DNA of 64,000 bases from AP-15 sp963814805. Its GTDB lineage: Bacteria > Pseudomonadota > Alphaproteobacteria > ATCC43930 > CGMCC-115725. Each line of letters starts with the position of its first letter. Position 1 is the first letter of the stretch. A program made the position numbers and the translations under genes. The notes beneath the pieces were generated by a model. It did no database searches and was not told the DNA's origin. It saw only the letters and a program-made list of their open reading frames with translations. This document shows positions 44,929 to 55,130 of this stretch, one piece after another. The stretch covers positions 179,594-243,593 of the forward strand of contig CAWFER010000008.1 of assembly GCA_963814805.1 (NCBI GenBank), written 5' to 3'.

Positions 44929-45597
44929 TCACGGGTTGAGGCCGAGGCGGCCGAGCGCGGCCGGCAGATCGGCGAAATGCGCAAGGAGAGCGTCGGCGCC
45001 GAGGGTTTCGGGGTCGATCCGCGCGTAGCCATAGCGCATCAGCAGCAGCGGCATGCCAGCGCCGTGGGCCGCCGCGGCGTCGTTTTCGTTGTCGCCGATC
45101 ATCGCCGCCGCCTCGGCCCGAGCGCCGAGCGCGCCGATCAATTCGAGCAAGTGCCTCGGATCGGGCTTTCTGACCCGAAAGCGGTCGCCGCCGGCGACCC
45201 CGTCGAACAGCGGCAAGAGCCCGAGGCCGTCGAGCACCGCGAGGGTCGCGCGCTGCGGCTTGTTGGTGCAGATCGCGGTGCGGTAGCCGCGCCGGCGCAG
45301 CGCCGCCAGGGTCTCGGGCACCGCCGGATAGGGCCGGGTCAGCCGCACCGGGTCGGCCTCGTAGAGCTCGATGAAGCGCGGCAGCGCGTTTGTCGCGTCG
45401 GCGAGGTCGGCGCCGCTCGCGGCGAGAGCGCGGGCGACCAGCGCCGGCACGCCGTCGCCGATCATCGGCCGGACCTGCGCCAGCGACAACGGCGGACGGC
45501 CGCGCTCGCGCAATAGCTGGTTGAGCGCCGAGCGCAAATCGGCGGCGCTATCGACCAAGGTGCCGTCGAGATCGAAGACCAACAGAAATCCGTCCAT
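44929..45597 (-). CDS. gph: phosphoglycolate phosphatase (HAD family)
   Basis: A 222-residue HAD phosphatase. Motif I is VFDLDGTLVDSAADL (nucleophile and acid Asp), motif II is in AICTNKPQRATL, motif III is the Lys of RVRKPDPRHL and motif IV is MIGDNENDAAAAHGAG. The PMIGDGVPALVARAL cap helix fits Gph, which removes phosphate from 2-phosphoglycolate formed in DNA repair or photorespiration-like metabolism. Closely related HAD enzymes could act on other small phosphates. ATG 45597 is chosen over the longer frame to 45633. Confidence 0.88.
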   Translation of the reverse strand: MDGFLLVFDLDGTLVDSAADLRSALNQLLRERGRPPLSLAQVRPMIGDGVPALVARALAASGADLADATNALPRFIELYEADPVRLTRPYPAVPETLAALRRRGYRTAICTNKPQRATLAVLDGLGLLPLFDGVAGGDRFRVRKPDPRHLLELIGALGARAEAAAMIGDNENDAAAAHGAGMPLLLMRYGYARIDPETLGADALLAHFADLPAALGRLGLNP

Positions 45598-45811
45598 GAC
45601 CGCAACTGTGCGGCTTCCCGGCAGGCTGCGCAACCATCAGCGCTCCGGGATTTCGCGAACGGCGTCGGGTTCGCGGCCGGCATGCGTTGGCGCGACGCCG
45701 CGGCAACCGCCGCGTAGCTTGTTATACTTTGCAACAATCTTTGTGTTGTAGGAATGAGCGCGGCTGCGCGACAGTGCGGCGGTCGCTCAATTGTCCGGTT
45801 TCGAGCAATCG

Positions 45812-47171
45812 ATGAGCCAGTCCTCCTTCGCCGCCATCATCCTTGCCGCCGGCAGCGGCACGCGCATGAAATCCGCGCTGCCCAAGGTCATGCACCCGGT
45901 CGCCGGCCGGCCGATGATCGCGCATCTGCTCCAGGCGCTGGCTCCCTTGGCGCCGGCGGCGACGGTCGTCGTGATCGGGCCGCAGATGGACGCCGTCGCC
46001 AGTCTCGTCGCGCCGGCGCAAAGCGTCGTGCAGGACCCGCCGCTCGGCACCGGCGACGCGGTGCGCGCCGGCCTAACCCTAGTCGCTGGCCAACTCGCGC
46101 CAACGGGGCCGATCGAGAATGTGCTGGTGCTCTACGGCGACACGCCGCTGCTGCGCTCCGCAACGCTGGCGCAGCTGTTGGACGAGCAAACGCGGGCGCC
46201 GGCGACGATTCTGCTGGCCGGCATGCGGCCCGCCGATCCCGGCCCCTACGGGCGGCTGGTTTGCGGGCCGGAGGGCGGCGATATTCTGCGGATCGTCGAG
46301 GCCGCCGACGCCAACCCGCAAGAGCGCGCCGTCGGGCTGTGTTGGGGCGGTCTGATGGCTGATCCATGGCCGCCGCCTGCCCGAGTTGATCGGGGCGCTC
46401 GACCGCAACAACGCGCAAGGCGAGTTCTACCTGACCGCCATCATAAAATTGGCGACCGACCGGGGGCTTCGCTGTCGCATGATCGAACTGCCGGTGGACG
46501 AGCTGGTCGGCATCAACACGCGCACCGAACTGGCCGCCGCCGAAGCGCTGATGCAGCATCGGCTGCGCCAGGCGGCGTTGGCCGGCGGCGCGACGTTGGT
46601 GGCGCCGGAAACCGTGTTTCTGAGCGCCGACACGAGGCTCGGCCGCGATGCCGTGATTGAGCCAAACGTGGTCTTCGGCCCCGGCGTCGAAATCAGCGCG
46701 GGCGCGCGGATCCGCTCGTTCTGCCACATCGAGGGCGCGGTCGTCGGGGCCGGCGCGATCGTCGGCCCGTTCGCGCGGCTCCGCCCGGGGGCGGCGCTCG
46801 AAGCCGACGTCCATGTCGGAAATTTCGTCGAAATCAAAGCGTCCCGGCTCGGCAGGGGCGCCAAGGCCAGCCACCTCTCCTACATCGGCGACAGCGAAAT
46901 CGGCGCGCGCAGCAATATCGGCGCCGGCACCATCACCTGCAATTACGACGGCGTTAACAAACACCGCACGATAATCGGCGAGGACGCCTTTATCGGTTCC
47001 AACACCGCGCTGGTGGCGCCTGTTGCTGTCGGCAGCGGGGCCATCGTCGCCGCCGGCAGCGTCGTGACCCGCGACGTTGCGCCCGATGCGCTGAGCGTGG
47101 CGCGCGGCCGGCAGGTCGACAAGCCGGGCCGCGCGGCCGAAATCCGCGCGCGGTTACAAAGGAAGGTCTGA
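45812..47171 (+). CDS. glmU: bifunctional GlmU (UDP-GlcNAc pyrophosphorylase / glucosamine-1-phosphate acetyltransferase), one frameshift
   Basis: Makes UDP-GlcNAc for peptidoglycan and lipopolysaccharide. The N-terminal uridylyltransferase has FAAIILAAGSGTRMKSALPKVMHPVAGRPM, PLGTGDAVRAGL and LVLYGDTPLLR. At about 46366 one extra C shifts the frame, and removing it gives HGRRLPELIGALDRNNAQGEFYLTA. The left-handed beta-helix half follows: PNVVFGPGVEISAGARI, FARLRPGAALEADVHVGNFVEIKAS, GDSEIGARSNIGAGTITCNYDGVNKH (catalytic His is in this region) and FIGSNTALVAPV. The expected GlcNAc-binding Asn just before the break appears as Trp (LCWGGLM), perhaps another error. The stop overlaps the glmS ATG. 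GlmU is normally essential, which favours a sequence error over a dead gene. Confidence 0.9.
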
Positions 47172-48994
47172 TGTGCGGCATCATCGGCATCATCGCCAAG
47201 GACACGGTCGCTCCGGGGCTGCTCGAAGGCCTGCGCCGGCTCGAATACCGCGGCTATGATTCGGCCGGGATCGCCACCCTGGTTGATGGCCATATCGAAC
47301 GCCGGCGCGCCGAGGGCAAGCTCGCCAACCTCGCCCGCCGGCTCGACCACCAGCCGGTGCAGGGCGCCATCGGCATCGGCCACACCCGCTGGGCGACCCA
47401 TGGCCTGCCGACCGAGACCAACGCCCATCCGATCGCGACCGACCGGGTGGCCGTCGTTCATAACGGCATCATCGAGAATTTCCAGGCGTTGCGGCGCGAG
47501 CTCGAGGCCCAGGGCCATGCCTTTCAAACCCAGACCGACACCGAGGCGGTGGCGATCCTCGTAACCCATTTCCTCGAACAGGGGCTGTCGCCGCAGGACG
47601 CGGTGGCCAAGACTCTGGCGCGGCTCGATGGCGCCTTCGCGCTCGCCTTTCTGTTCGCCGGCGAGCACGATCTCTTAATCGGCGCGCGCCGCGGCAGCCC
47701 GCTGGCGATCGGCTATGGCGACGGCGAGATGTTTTTGGGCTCGGACGCGCTGGCGCTGGCCCCGCTGACCCGCCGCATCACCTATCTCGAAGAAGGCGAT
47801 TGGGCGGTCGTGACCTCGCATGCGGTGACGATCTTCGACGCCAACAACAATGAAATCGAACGGCCGATCCGCGAATCCGCCGCCTCGGGCGCCTTGATCG
47901 GCAAGGGCAATTACCGTCATTTCATGCAGAAGGAGATTTTCGAGCAGCCGGCGGTAATCGGCGACACGATCAACGCCCTGGTCAACCCGACGACCCGCGC
48001 CGTGCACCTGCCCGAATTGCCGTTTGCGCTTGGCCAGATCGAGCGGATCACGATCATCGCCTGCGGCACCTCGTGGCATGCCGCCCTGGTCGCCAAATAC
48101 TGGCTCGAACGCATCGCCCGCATCGCGGTCGAGGTCGACATCGCCTCGGAGTTCCGCTATCGCGCGCCGGCGATGCCGCCGGGCGGGGCGGCGATCTTCG
48201 TCTCGCAATCGGGCGAGACCGCCGACACCCTGGCGGCGCTGCGTTATGCCCGGTCCCAGGGCCAAAAAATCATCGCCGTGGTCAACCAGCCGGAAAGCTC
48301 GATCGCGCGCGAGGCCGATGTCGTGCTGCCGACGCTCGCCGGCCCCGAGATCGGCGTCGCCTCGACCAAGGCATTCACCACCCAGCTCGCGGTGCTGGCT
48401 GCGCTCGCCGTAGCGGTGGCCCGGGCGCGCGGCGCCATCACCCAAGAGCGCGAAGCGATGCTCGCCGGTTTCCTCAGCGAAATCCCGTCGCGCGCGGCCG
48501 AAGTCTTAAACCACGACGAGCGCATCCGCGAGATCGCCCAGACCATCGCCGAGGCCCGCGACGTGCTCTATCTCGGCCGCGGCAGCGCCTTTCCGCTGGC
48601 GCTCGAAGGGGCGCTGAAGCTCAAGGAGATCTCCTACATCCACGCCGAGGGCTATGCCGCCGGCGAGATGAAGCACGGGCCGATCGCCCTCATCGACGAG
48701 AATGTTCCGGTCATCGTGCTGGCGCCGCATGACGATCTCTTTGAGAAGACGCTCGGCAATGTCGAGGAGGTCATGGCCCGCGGCGGCCGGGTAGTGATGA
48801 TCTCGGACGCGGCCGGGGTGGCGCGGCTAGCCGACCGCCTCGCCTTCGGCATCGCCGTCCCGAGCTGCGATCCGTTTGTCGCCCCGCTCCTCTACGCGAT
48901 CCCGATCCAGCTTTTGGCCTACCACGTCGCCGTCCTCAAGGGCACCGACGTCGACCAACCAAGAAATCTGGCGAAGAGCGTTACGGTGGAATAG
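47171..48994 (+). CDS. glmS: glutamine-fructose-6-phosphate aminotransferase (isomerizing)
   Basis: A 607-residue enzyme that makes glucosamine-6-phosphate from fructose-6-phosphate and glutamine, the first step towards UDP-GlcNAc. The catalytic Cys2 follows the initiator Met (MCGIIGIIAKD). The glutaminase domain has RLEYRGYDSAG, IGIGHTRWATHGLPTETNAHP and NGIIENFQALR. Two SIS sugar-binding domains follow, with ACGTSWHAALVAKYWLE, FVSQSGETADTLAALRYA, GRGSAFPLALEGALKLKEISYIHAEGYAAGEMKHGPIALI and the C-terminal KGTDVDQPRNLAKSVTVE. It is complete and in frame. The one-base overlap TGATG couples it to glmU. No glmS riboswitch-like sequence is seen upstream, as expected outside Firmicutes. Confidence 0.97.
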   Translation: MCGIIGIIAKDTVAPGLLEGLRRLEYRGYDSAGIATLVDGHIERRRAEGKLANLARRLDHQPVQGAIGIGHTRWATHGLPTETNAHPIATDRVAVVHNGIIENFQALRRELEAQGHAFQTQTDTEAVAILVTHFLEQGLSPQDAVAKTLARLDGAFALAFLFAGEHDLLIGARRGSPLAIGYGDGEMFLGSDALALAPLTRRITYLEEGDWAVVTSHAVTIFDANNNEIERPIRESAASGALIGKGNYRHFMQKEIFEQPAVIGDTINALVNPTTRAVHLPELPFALGQIERITIIACGTSWHAALVAKYWLERIARIAVEVDIASEFRYRAPAMPPGGAAIFVSQSGETADTLAALRYARSQGQKIIAVVNQPESSIAREADVVLPTLAGPEIGVASTKAFTTQLAVLAALAVAVARARGAITQEREAMLAGFLSEIPSRAAEVLNHDERIREIAQTIAEARDVLYLGRGSAFPLALEGALKLKEISYIHAEGYAAGEMKHGPIALIDENVPVIVLAPHDDLFEKTLGNVEEVMARGGRVVMISDAAGVARLADRLAFGIAVPSCDPFVAPLLYAIPIQLLAYHVAVLKGTDVDQPRNLAKSVTVE

Positions 48995-49019
48995 GCCGCA
49001 ATAGGGTCGCTAAAGGCCA

Positions 49020-49272
49020 TTTTTGCCGGCTTGCCGGAGCGCCTGCCCCAGTAGGTCATCGGTTTGCTATCGAGGAATTGGAGGCCGAAGTCGAAGCCAC
49101 TCATCGCGCCGTCTCCGTTCAGATGCCGCACCAGTTCGTCCCGCAGCGCATCCGGATTGTTTTTCTGCAGAGGGCCGGCGGTATTGCCGGCGCTCGGCGT
49201 TGCCGCATACTTCACCACATCCGTCGGGCCATGTCGGAACGGCGCGTCACTCCAAGAGCGTAGCTGCTGATA
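49020..49272 (-). pseudogene. catalase-superfamily-like gene fragment
   Basis: On the minus strand about 85 codons read SWSDAPFRHGPTDVVKYAA, DALRDELVRHLNGDGAM and FDFGLQFLDSKPMTYWGR. These resemble the C-terminal half of bacterial catalase-like heme proteins. The frame is short, both ends are missing, and the reading runs on into unrelated sequence. It abuts an arylsulfatase fragment in another frame. The fragment itself is clearly once-coding; the family name is tentative. Confidence 0.4.
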
Positions 49273-49344
49273 GGGTTGAATTGGTCGGCGCATCTGCGAC
49301 TGCACCAACAGCAAGCTTCTCGCGAGTCGCAATTTGTCCCGGAA

Positions 49345-49790
49345 CGGATGATCAGCGTGTTGTCGAGCTTGCCCAGGTCTTCGACGGTCTGGATCACGCG
49401 CCCGATCTCATGATCGGTGTAGGCGGCATAGGCAGCGAACACCTCGGCCTGGCGCGCGCGAAAAGCTTTTTCTCTTCAGCGGTGAGCATGTCCCACTTCA
49501 GCAGATCATTCGGCCAAGGCGTGAGTTTTGTGCTGGGCGGGATGACGCCGAGGCGTTTCTGGTTGGCGAAGATCTGATCGCGCAGCGCATTCCACCCCAT
49601 GTCGAACTTGCCCTTGTCCTTCGCGATCCACTCCGGGGTCGGCTGGTGCGGCGAATGGCTGCCGACGGGCACGTAGTAAAGGAGGAACGGCCTGTCGGGC
49701 GCGGTCGCGTTCTGTTGGTTCAGCTATTTGATGGCTTCATCCGCCATGTCGGTCGTGAGGTTGTAGCCGGGCTTGCCGACCCACGGATTT
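49345..49790 (-). pseudogene. arylsulfatase gene fragment with in-frame stop and frameshift
   Basis: The minus strand reads PWVGKPGYNLTTDMADEAIK, a TAG stop (49724-49726), then LNQQNATAPDRPFLLYYVPVGSHSPHQPTPEWIAKDKGKFDMGWNALRDQIF and so on. Two extra bases (near 49457) lie before the next frame, VFAAYAAYTDHEIGRVIQTVEDLGKLDNTLII. This is the middle of a bacterial type I sulfatase. The formylglycine motif (CxPxR) and the C-terminal half are absent. Truncation at both ends, a stop and a frameshift in one short stretch mark real decay. Confidence 0.8.
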
Positions 49791-50430
49791 GCGCGACTTG
49801 ACCGGCGACGCGATGGCCCAGATCGAGGTGGACCTCGGCGCCAAGCTCGATTGGCTATGGGGCGCGCGCCGCCGCCTATGACGCGGCGCAAAGCCGGAGA
49901 ATGAACCTTGGCGTTCTCTCGACCTACGATCTCGATCGGCAGATCACCGGCGACGGCGCGACCTGGCTCGATCGCGAGCTGGTCTCGCCCAACCGGGCGC
50001 CGCTGACCGAGGCCGGGTTCGGGGCGGAGGTGAGCCGCCCACTCGAGCCGCGCAAAGACAGCCTCGTCGATCAGGGTCTCGCGTATCGCACGCCCGAAGC
50101 CGAGGCCCGCGCGCCCAAGGATCTGCTGTCGCAGCGGGAGCAGCAGGAAATCGCGCGCGGCGGGCCTGACCTTCACGCCGGCCGAGCCCGGAAACTGCGT
50201 CAGCGGAACGCTCGTCGGCACGACCAATCTCGGCAGCGGCAAGTTCGCGATGATCGATGACGGCCTCGCTTCAGCCTGGCTCCCTGGCGGCCGGCGCTCG
50301 AGCAGCGGCTCGGGCGCCAGGTCACCGGGATCGCCATGCCCGGCGGCGGCATCGATTGGACCTTCGGGCGAAGTCGGGGGCTCGGTCTTCTGCAGATCGA
50401 TCCGAGCCATAGGCGCCCTATGCGCATCCT
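49789..50430 (+). pseudogene. collapsed VirD2/DUF3363-type conjugative relaxase
   Basis: The plus strand begins LRDLTGDAMAQIEVDLGAKLDW, the central part of a relaxase catalytic domain. It then jumps to the C-terminal DUF3363-like region: AAAYDAAQSRRMNLGVLSTYDLDRQITGDGATWLDRELV, GFGAEV, APKDLLSQREQQEIAR, then in other frames LTFTPAEPGNCVSGTLVGTTNLGSGKFAMIDDGL and GGGIDWTFGRSRGLGL. The metal-binding histidines and most of the gene are missing, and at least two frameshifts occur. It adjoins the sulfatase fragment with no spacer. It shows that a mobilizable or conjugative element once occupied this place. Confidence 0.75.
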
Positions 50431-50550
50431 ACGCTTCCATCAGATCGGGGTCGAACGAACCGCCCTCCGGTCGATACGCCGCAAGGGTTTGAAGCGGTTG
50501 ACCAGCGAGCTTATTTAGCATGGGCTTCAGCATATGCCGTGGAGGCGGCG

Positions 50551-50787
50551 ATGATCTCCGAACGGCACGTCAAGCTCTTCAAGAACGGCCGAAACCAGGC
50601 CGTGCGAATTCCGCGCGAGTTTGAGCTTCCCGGCAAGGACGCGATCATGCGCAAAGAGGGCGAGAGGCTGATTATCGAGCCCACCCCGCCGAAATCCCTG
50701 CTGGCGACGCTCACGCCGCTCGACGAGGAGTTTCCGCCGATCCCCGATCCGGGCCCCGATCCGGCCCCCGATCCCGTCGAGTTCTGA
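50551..50787 (+). CDS. vapB: VapB-type antitoxin (AbrB-like DNA-binding)
   Basis: A 78-residue antitoxin. The N-terminal swapped-hairpin AbrB domain is SERHVKLFKNGRNQAVRIPREFELPGKDAIMRKEGERLIIEP. A Pro/Asp-rich tail (FPPIPDPGPDPAPDPVEF) would bind the toxin. ATG 50551 follows TGGAGG. The stop overlaps the next start (TGATG), giving the usual coupled antitoxin-toxin order. VapB proteins repress their own operon together with VapC. It is intact within a stretch of broken genes. Confidence 0.88.
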   Translation: MISERHVKLFKNGRNQAVRIPREFELPGKDAIMRKEGERLIIEPTPPKSLLATLTPLDEEFPPIPDPGPDPAPDPVEF

Positions 50788-51190
50788 TGCGATACCTGCT
50801 CGATACCAACGTTGTGTCGGACCTCGTCCGCAACCCGCAGGGCCGGATCGCCGAGCGCATCCGCAAGGTTGGCGAAGTGCAGGTCTGCACCAGCATCATC
50901 GTCGCGGCGGAATTCCGCTACGGGGCGCGAAGAAGGGATCGCCACGCCTCACGGCGCAGCTCGAGGCGGTGCTCGGCACCCTCGACGTTCTACCTTTCGA
51001 GACGCCCGCCGACGCAGCCTACGGCCTGATCCGCACCCGGATCGAGCAAGCCGGCAGACCGATCGGCGGCAACGACATGCTCATCGCCGCTCACGCCGTC
51101 GCGTTCGGCTACACCATCGTCACCGACAAGCAAGGGGAGTTCGCCCGCATCGACGGTCTTTCCCGCGAGAATTGGCTACGGCAGACATGA
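50787..51190 (+). CDS. vapC: VapC-type PIN-domain toxin, one frameshift
   Basis: The first frame reads MRYLLDTNVVSDLVRNPQGRIAERIRKVGEVQVCTSIIVAAEFRYGA. The second continues VLGTLDVLPFETPADAAYGLIRTRIEQAGRPIGGNDMLIAAHAVAFGYTIVTDKQGEFARIDGLSRENW. Together they give about 134 residues with the PIN acidic set (Asp of LLDTN, Glu of AAEFRYG, Asp of GGNDMLIA, Asp of VTDKQ), a metal-dependent RNase that cuts tRNA or rRNA. One missing base near 50930 separates them. Inactivation of the toxin would be harmless, so this frameshift may be real or an error. About 170 bases with nothing recognisable follow. Confidence 0.82.
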
Positions 51191-51366
51191 TATTTTTGAG
51201 CCGTTCGCTGCGCATCCCAGCGTACCCATGCGCCGCCCGGAGCCGTCAGCAGCATGCTGGAGTAGGCCATGACTTACTGATATTGCGTCAGTATTTGAAT
51301 TGATCGCGCACCGTCTCGCGCCCAACTTTCACCCTCGACCGGAATTTTCTTGGGCGAGGGGCGGCG

Positions 51367-52043
<677 letters not shown>

Positions 52044-52086
52044 GTGGGGTTTTGGTTGCTGGGACTGGGGTTGGGGGGATTGGCGA

Positions 52087-52203
52087 GCCTGGCGGCGACC
52101 TGCTCTTCCGCCGCTTGAGCGGCAGTACCATCGGCGCTGAGGGTTTTCACGGCCGAGTTCGGGATGGGATCGGGTGTTTTGCCCCTCGCTGTGGCCACCA
52201 GGC
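52087..52203 (-). rRNA. rrf: 5S ribosomal RNA
   Basis: The reverse complement runs from CCTGGTGGCC to GCCGCCAGGC, whose ends pair. The conserved internal block CCCGATCCCATCCCGAAC and the loop GGTACTGCC are present. The length of about 117 bases is normal. It lies about 185 bases after 23S and about 44 before tRNA-fMet. The ends are accurate to a few bases. Confidence 0.93.
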
Positions 52204-52698
52204 TGGCCAAGCCCCCCGGTTTTGCCCCGCCCGGTTTTGCCACGCTGCGGACGGGGCGGGGATCGGGTCGGGGCGGGATTTGCGAATGTGGGAGGGGAAG
52301 TGTCTTGCCGGGAGCGTCTGGTCGGTGCGTTGGCGCTTGCCGCTGCACGCGGACGGTATTCCGGTCGTTCTCAAGAGAAAGATTATGGATCGAGCGGGTT
52401 CGAGCGATTAGTACCGGTCAGCTCCACGGATTGCTCCGCGTCCACCTCCGGCCTATCGACGTGGTGGTCTTCCACGGCTCTCGACGAGACCTGGTTTTGA
52501 GGAGGGTTTCCCGCTTAGATGCGTTCAGCGGTTATCCCATCCGCACTTAGCTACCCGGCGTTGCGGCGGGCGCCACAACCGGTCCACCAGAGGTGCGTCC
52601 CTCCCGGTCCTCTCGTACTGGGGAGAGCGCCTCGCAAGTCTCGAACACCCACGGCAGATAGGGACCGAACTGTCTCACGACGTTCTAAACCCAGCTCA

Positions 52699-52742
<44 letters not shown>

Positions 52743-52743
52743 C

Positions 52744-52783
<40 letters not shown>

Positions 52784-52812
52784 GACGCCGTCGATATGGA
52801 CTCTTGGGCGTC

Positions 52813-52860
<48 letters not shown>

Positions 52861-53008
52861 GTCCACGTGGGACCACCGGATCACTATGGCCGACTTTCGT
52901 CTCTGCTCGAGCCGTCGCTCTCGCAGTCAGGCGGGCTTGTGCCATTGCACTCGACAGCTGATTTCCGACCAGCCTGAGCCCACCATCGCGCGCCTCCGTT
53001 ACTCTTTG

Positions 53009-53039
<31 letters not shown>

Positions 53040-53296
53040 ATGCAGGGTCCCGGCCCGGGGGTCACCCAAGCGCGGTTAGATGCCAGAGATTGTGAGAGCG
53101 GTATTTCAAGGTTGCCTCCACCCCAACTGGCGCCAGGGCTTCCAAGGCTCCCGCCTATCCTACACACACCATCCCTAACACCACTGCAAAGCTGTAGTAA
53201 AGGTGCACGGGGTCTTTCCGTCTGACCGCGGGAACTCCGCATCTTCACGGAGAATTCAATTTCGCTGAGCCGGTGTTGGAGACAGCGGGGAAGTCG

Positions 53297-53393
<97 letters not shown>

Positions 53394-53966
53394 GAGCTTG
53401 CACCCCTCCTCTTAACCTTCCGGCACCGGGCAGGCGTCAGACCCTATACGTCGTCTTGCGACTTCGCAGAGCCCTGTGTTTTTAGTAAACAGTCGCCACC
53501 CCCTCCTCTGTGCCCCCCACCCCTGCTTGCGCAAAGGCAGGGCCCCCTTCTCCCGAAGTTACGGGGGCATTTTGCCGAGTTCCTTCAACACCGTTCTCTC
53601 ACACGCCTGGGTATGCTCTACCAGTCCACCAGTGTCGGTTTGGGGTACGGTCTATGGCGCCGGCGCTGTTTCCCGGAAGTCCTGAGGCCGCCCCTCCAAT
53701 CCAATAAGGAGAAACGGCGTTCGGTCTTCGTCACGCTCGGCAGGCGGAGGAATATTAACCCCCTTCCCATCGGCTGCGGCTGTCGCCCTCGCCTTAGGGG
53801 CCCGGCTAACCCTGCGCGGATTGACCTTGCGCAGGAACCCTTGGACTTTCGGCGTGCGGGGTTCTCACCCGCATTTACGCTACTCATGTCAGCATTCGCA
53901 CTTCCGATGCCTCCACAGACGCTCGCGCCTCTGCTTCGCCGGCCTACGGAACGCTCCGCTACCACG

Positions 53967-54416
53967 TCAGGGACCAGGAGCCAGGAGCCAGGGATCAAGA
54001 AGACCGAGACCAACTGGCATGGAGGCCCCGCAGCATGCGGCTGACCTCGCCATCGCCCTCGATCCACTTCCTGCCCACAACCTCCTCGACATCGCCGAGA
54101 TCGATGCAGTAGCGCAGCCACAGCTGCGTCTCGTCACTGCTGCCGATCGCGGTCAACAGGTACCGCCGGTACTCCGCCACAGAATAACCCTGCTTGGCAA
54201 AGCCCTCGGCGAGGTTTGCGCAGATCGACTTGGTGGACCGTCTGACCTGATCGGCCAGCGCCCATTGTTCAATTCGCGGAAACTCCAGGCTGACGCGATG
54301 TACCTCGAGCGACAAGCGATACGCCCGCCGAAAGACCTCCAGATCCTCGACCCGCTGTATCGTGCGCTCGTTCATCGAACCCTCCTGGAACCTGGTTCCT
54401 GGCTCCTGGTTCCTGA
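53967..54416 (-). other. 23S intervening sequence at helix 45
   Basis: An about 450-base insert with long complementary ends. The left arm (53967-53997) and right arm (about 54383-54416) are both built of the unit CCAGGARC and can pair over about 26 bases with few mismatches. This makes the double-stranded stem that RNase III would cut to excise the insert. The interior encodes a four-helix-bundle protein on the same strand as the rRNA. Its position corresponds to the helix 45 hot spot known from other bacteria. Confidence 0.9.
53995..54375 (-). CDS. 23S rRNA-intervening-sequence (S23-type) four-helix-bundle protein
   Basis: A 126-residue protein of the family encoded inside 23S intervening sequences. 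Its hallmark is ALADQVRRSTKSICANLAEGFAKQGYSVAEYRRYLLTAIGSSDETQLWL (about residues 38-85), within four amphipathic helices starting RVEDLEVFRRAYRLSLEVHRVSLEF. Relatives form pentameric helix bundles; their function is not established. AGGAGG stands five bases before ATG 54375. That Shine-Dalgarno sits within the repeat arm forming the excision stem, so ribosome access may depend on RNase III cutting or on open stem. The frame is intact and shows purifying-looking family motifs, in contrast to the broken genes just downstream. Confidence 0.9.
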   Translation of the reverse strand: MNERTIQRVEDLEVFRRAYRLSLEVHRVSLEFPRIEQWALADQVRRSTKSICANLAEGFAKQGYSVAEYRRYLLTAIGSSDETQLWLRYCIDLGDVEEVVGRKWIEGDGEVSRMLRGLHASWSRSS

Positions 54417-54480
54417 CATCCGCAGCTTCGGTGCGTGGCTTGAGCCCCGTTACATTTTCGGCGCCGGACGGCTTGATTTA

Positions 54481-54513
<33 letters not shown>

Positions 54514-55056
54514 GGCTGCTTCTGAGCCAACCTCCTGGTTGTCTTGGCCGTCCCACATCCTTTCCCACTTAGCCACGACTGGGGGACCTTAGCTGGCGGT
54601 CTGGGCTGTTCCCCTCTCGACGACGGACCTTAGCACCCGCCGTCTGGCTGCCGATCTCCGCTCGCCGGTATTCGCAGTTTGGTTGGGTTTGGTAAGGCTC
54701 GCGCCCCCCTAGCCCATCCAGCGCTCTACCCCCGGCGGCGAGCAATCGACGCTCTACCTCAATAGATTTCGCGGAGAACCAGCTATTTCCGGGTTTGATT
54801 GGCCTTTCACCCCTAACCACAAGTCATCCCCTACTTTTGCAACAGTAGTGGGTTCGGTCCTCCAGTGCGTGTTACCGCACCTTCAACCTGCCCATGGCTA
54901 GATCACCCGGTTTCGGGTCTGATCCCGGCAACTGTGCTCCGGTTTCCCGGAGGCGACGCCCAGTTAAGACTCGCTTTCGCTGCGCCTACGCCTAGCGGCT
55001 TAAGCTTGCTGCCAAGACCAACTCGCTGACCCATTATACAAAAGGTACGCCGTCAC

Positions 55057-55130
55057 TCAGGAGCCAGGGACCAGGAGCCAGGCCTCAGGAAGATTTCTTC
55101 CCGGTCCCTGGTCCCTGGTTCCTGACCCCT
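55057..55130 (-). other. 23S intervening sequence at helix 25
   Basis: About 75 bases replace the tip of helix 25. The arms TCAGGAGCCAGGGACCAGG (from 55057) and its near-complement ending TCCCTGGTTCCTGA (to 55125) pair over about 23 bases around a short loop (cctcaggaagatttcttcccgg). No reading frame fits inside. The same repeat unit builds the arms of the larger helix 45 insert. Confidence 0.85.
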
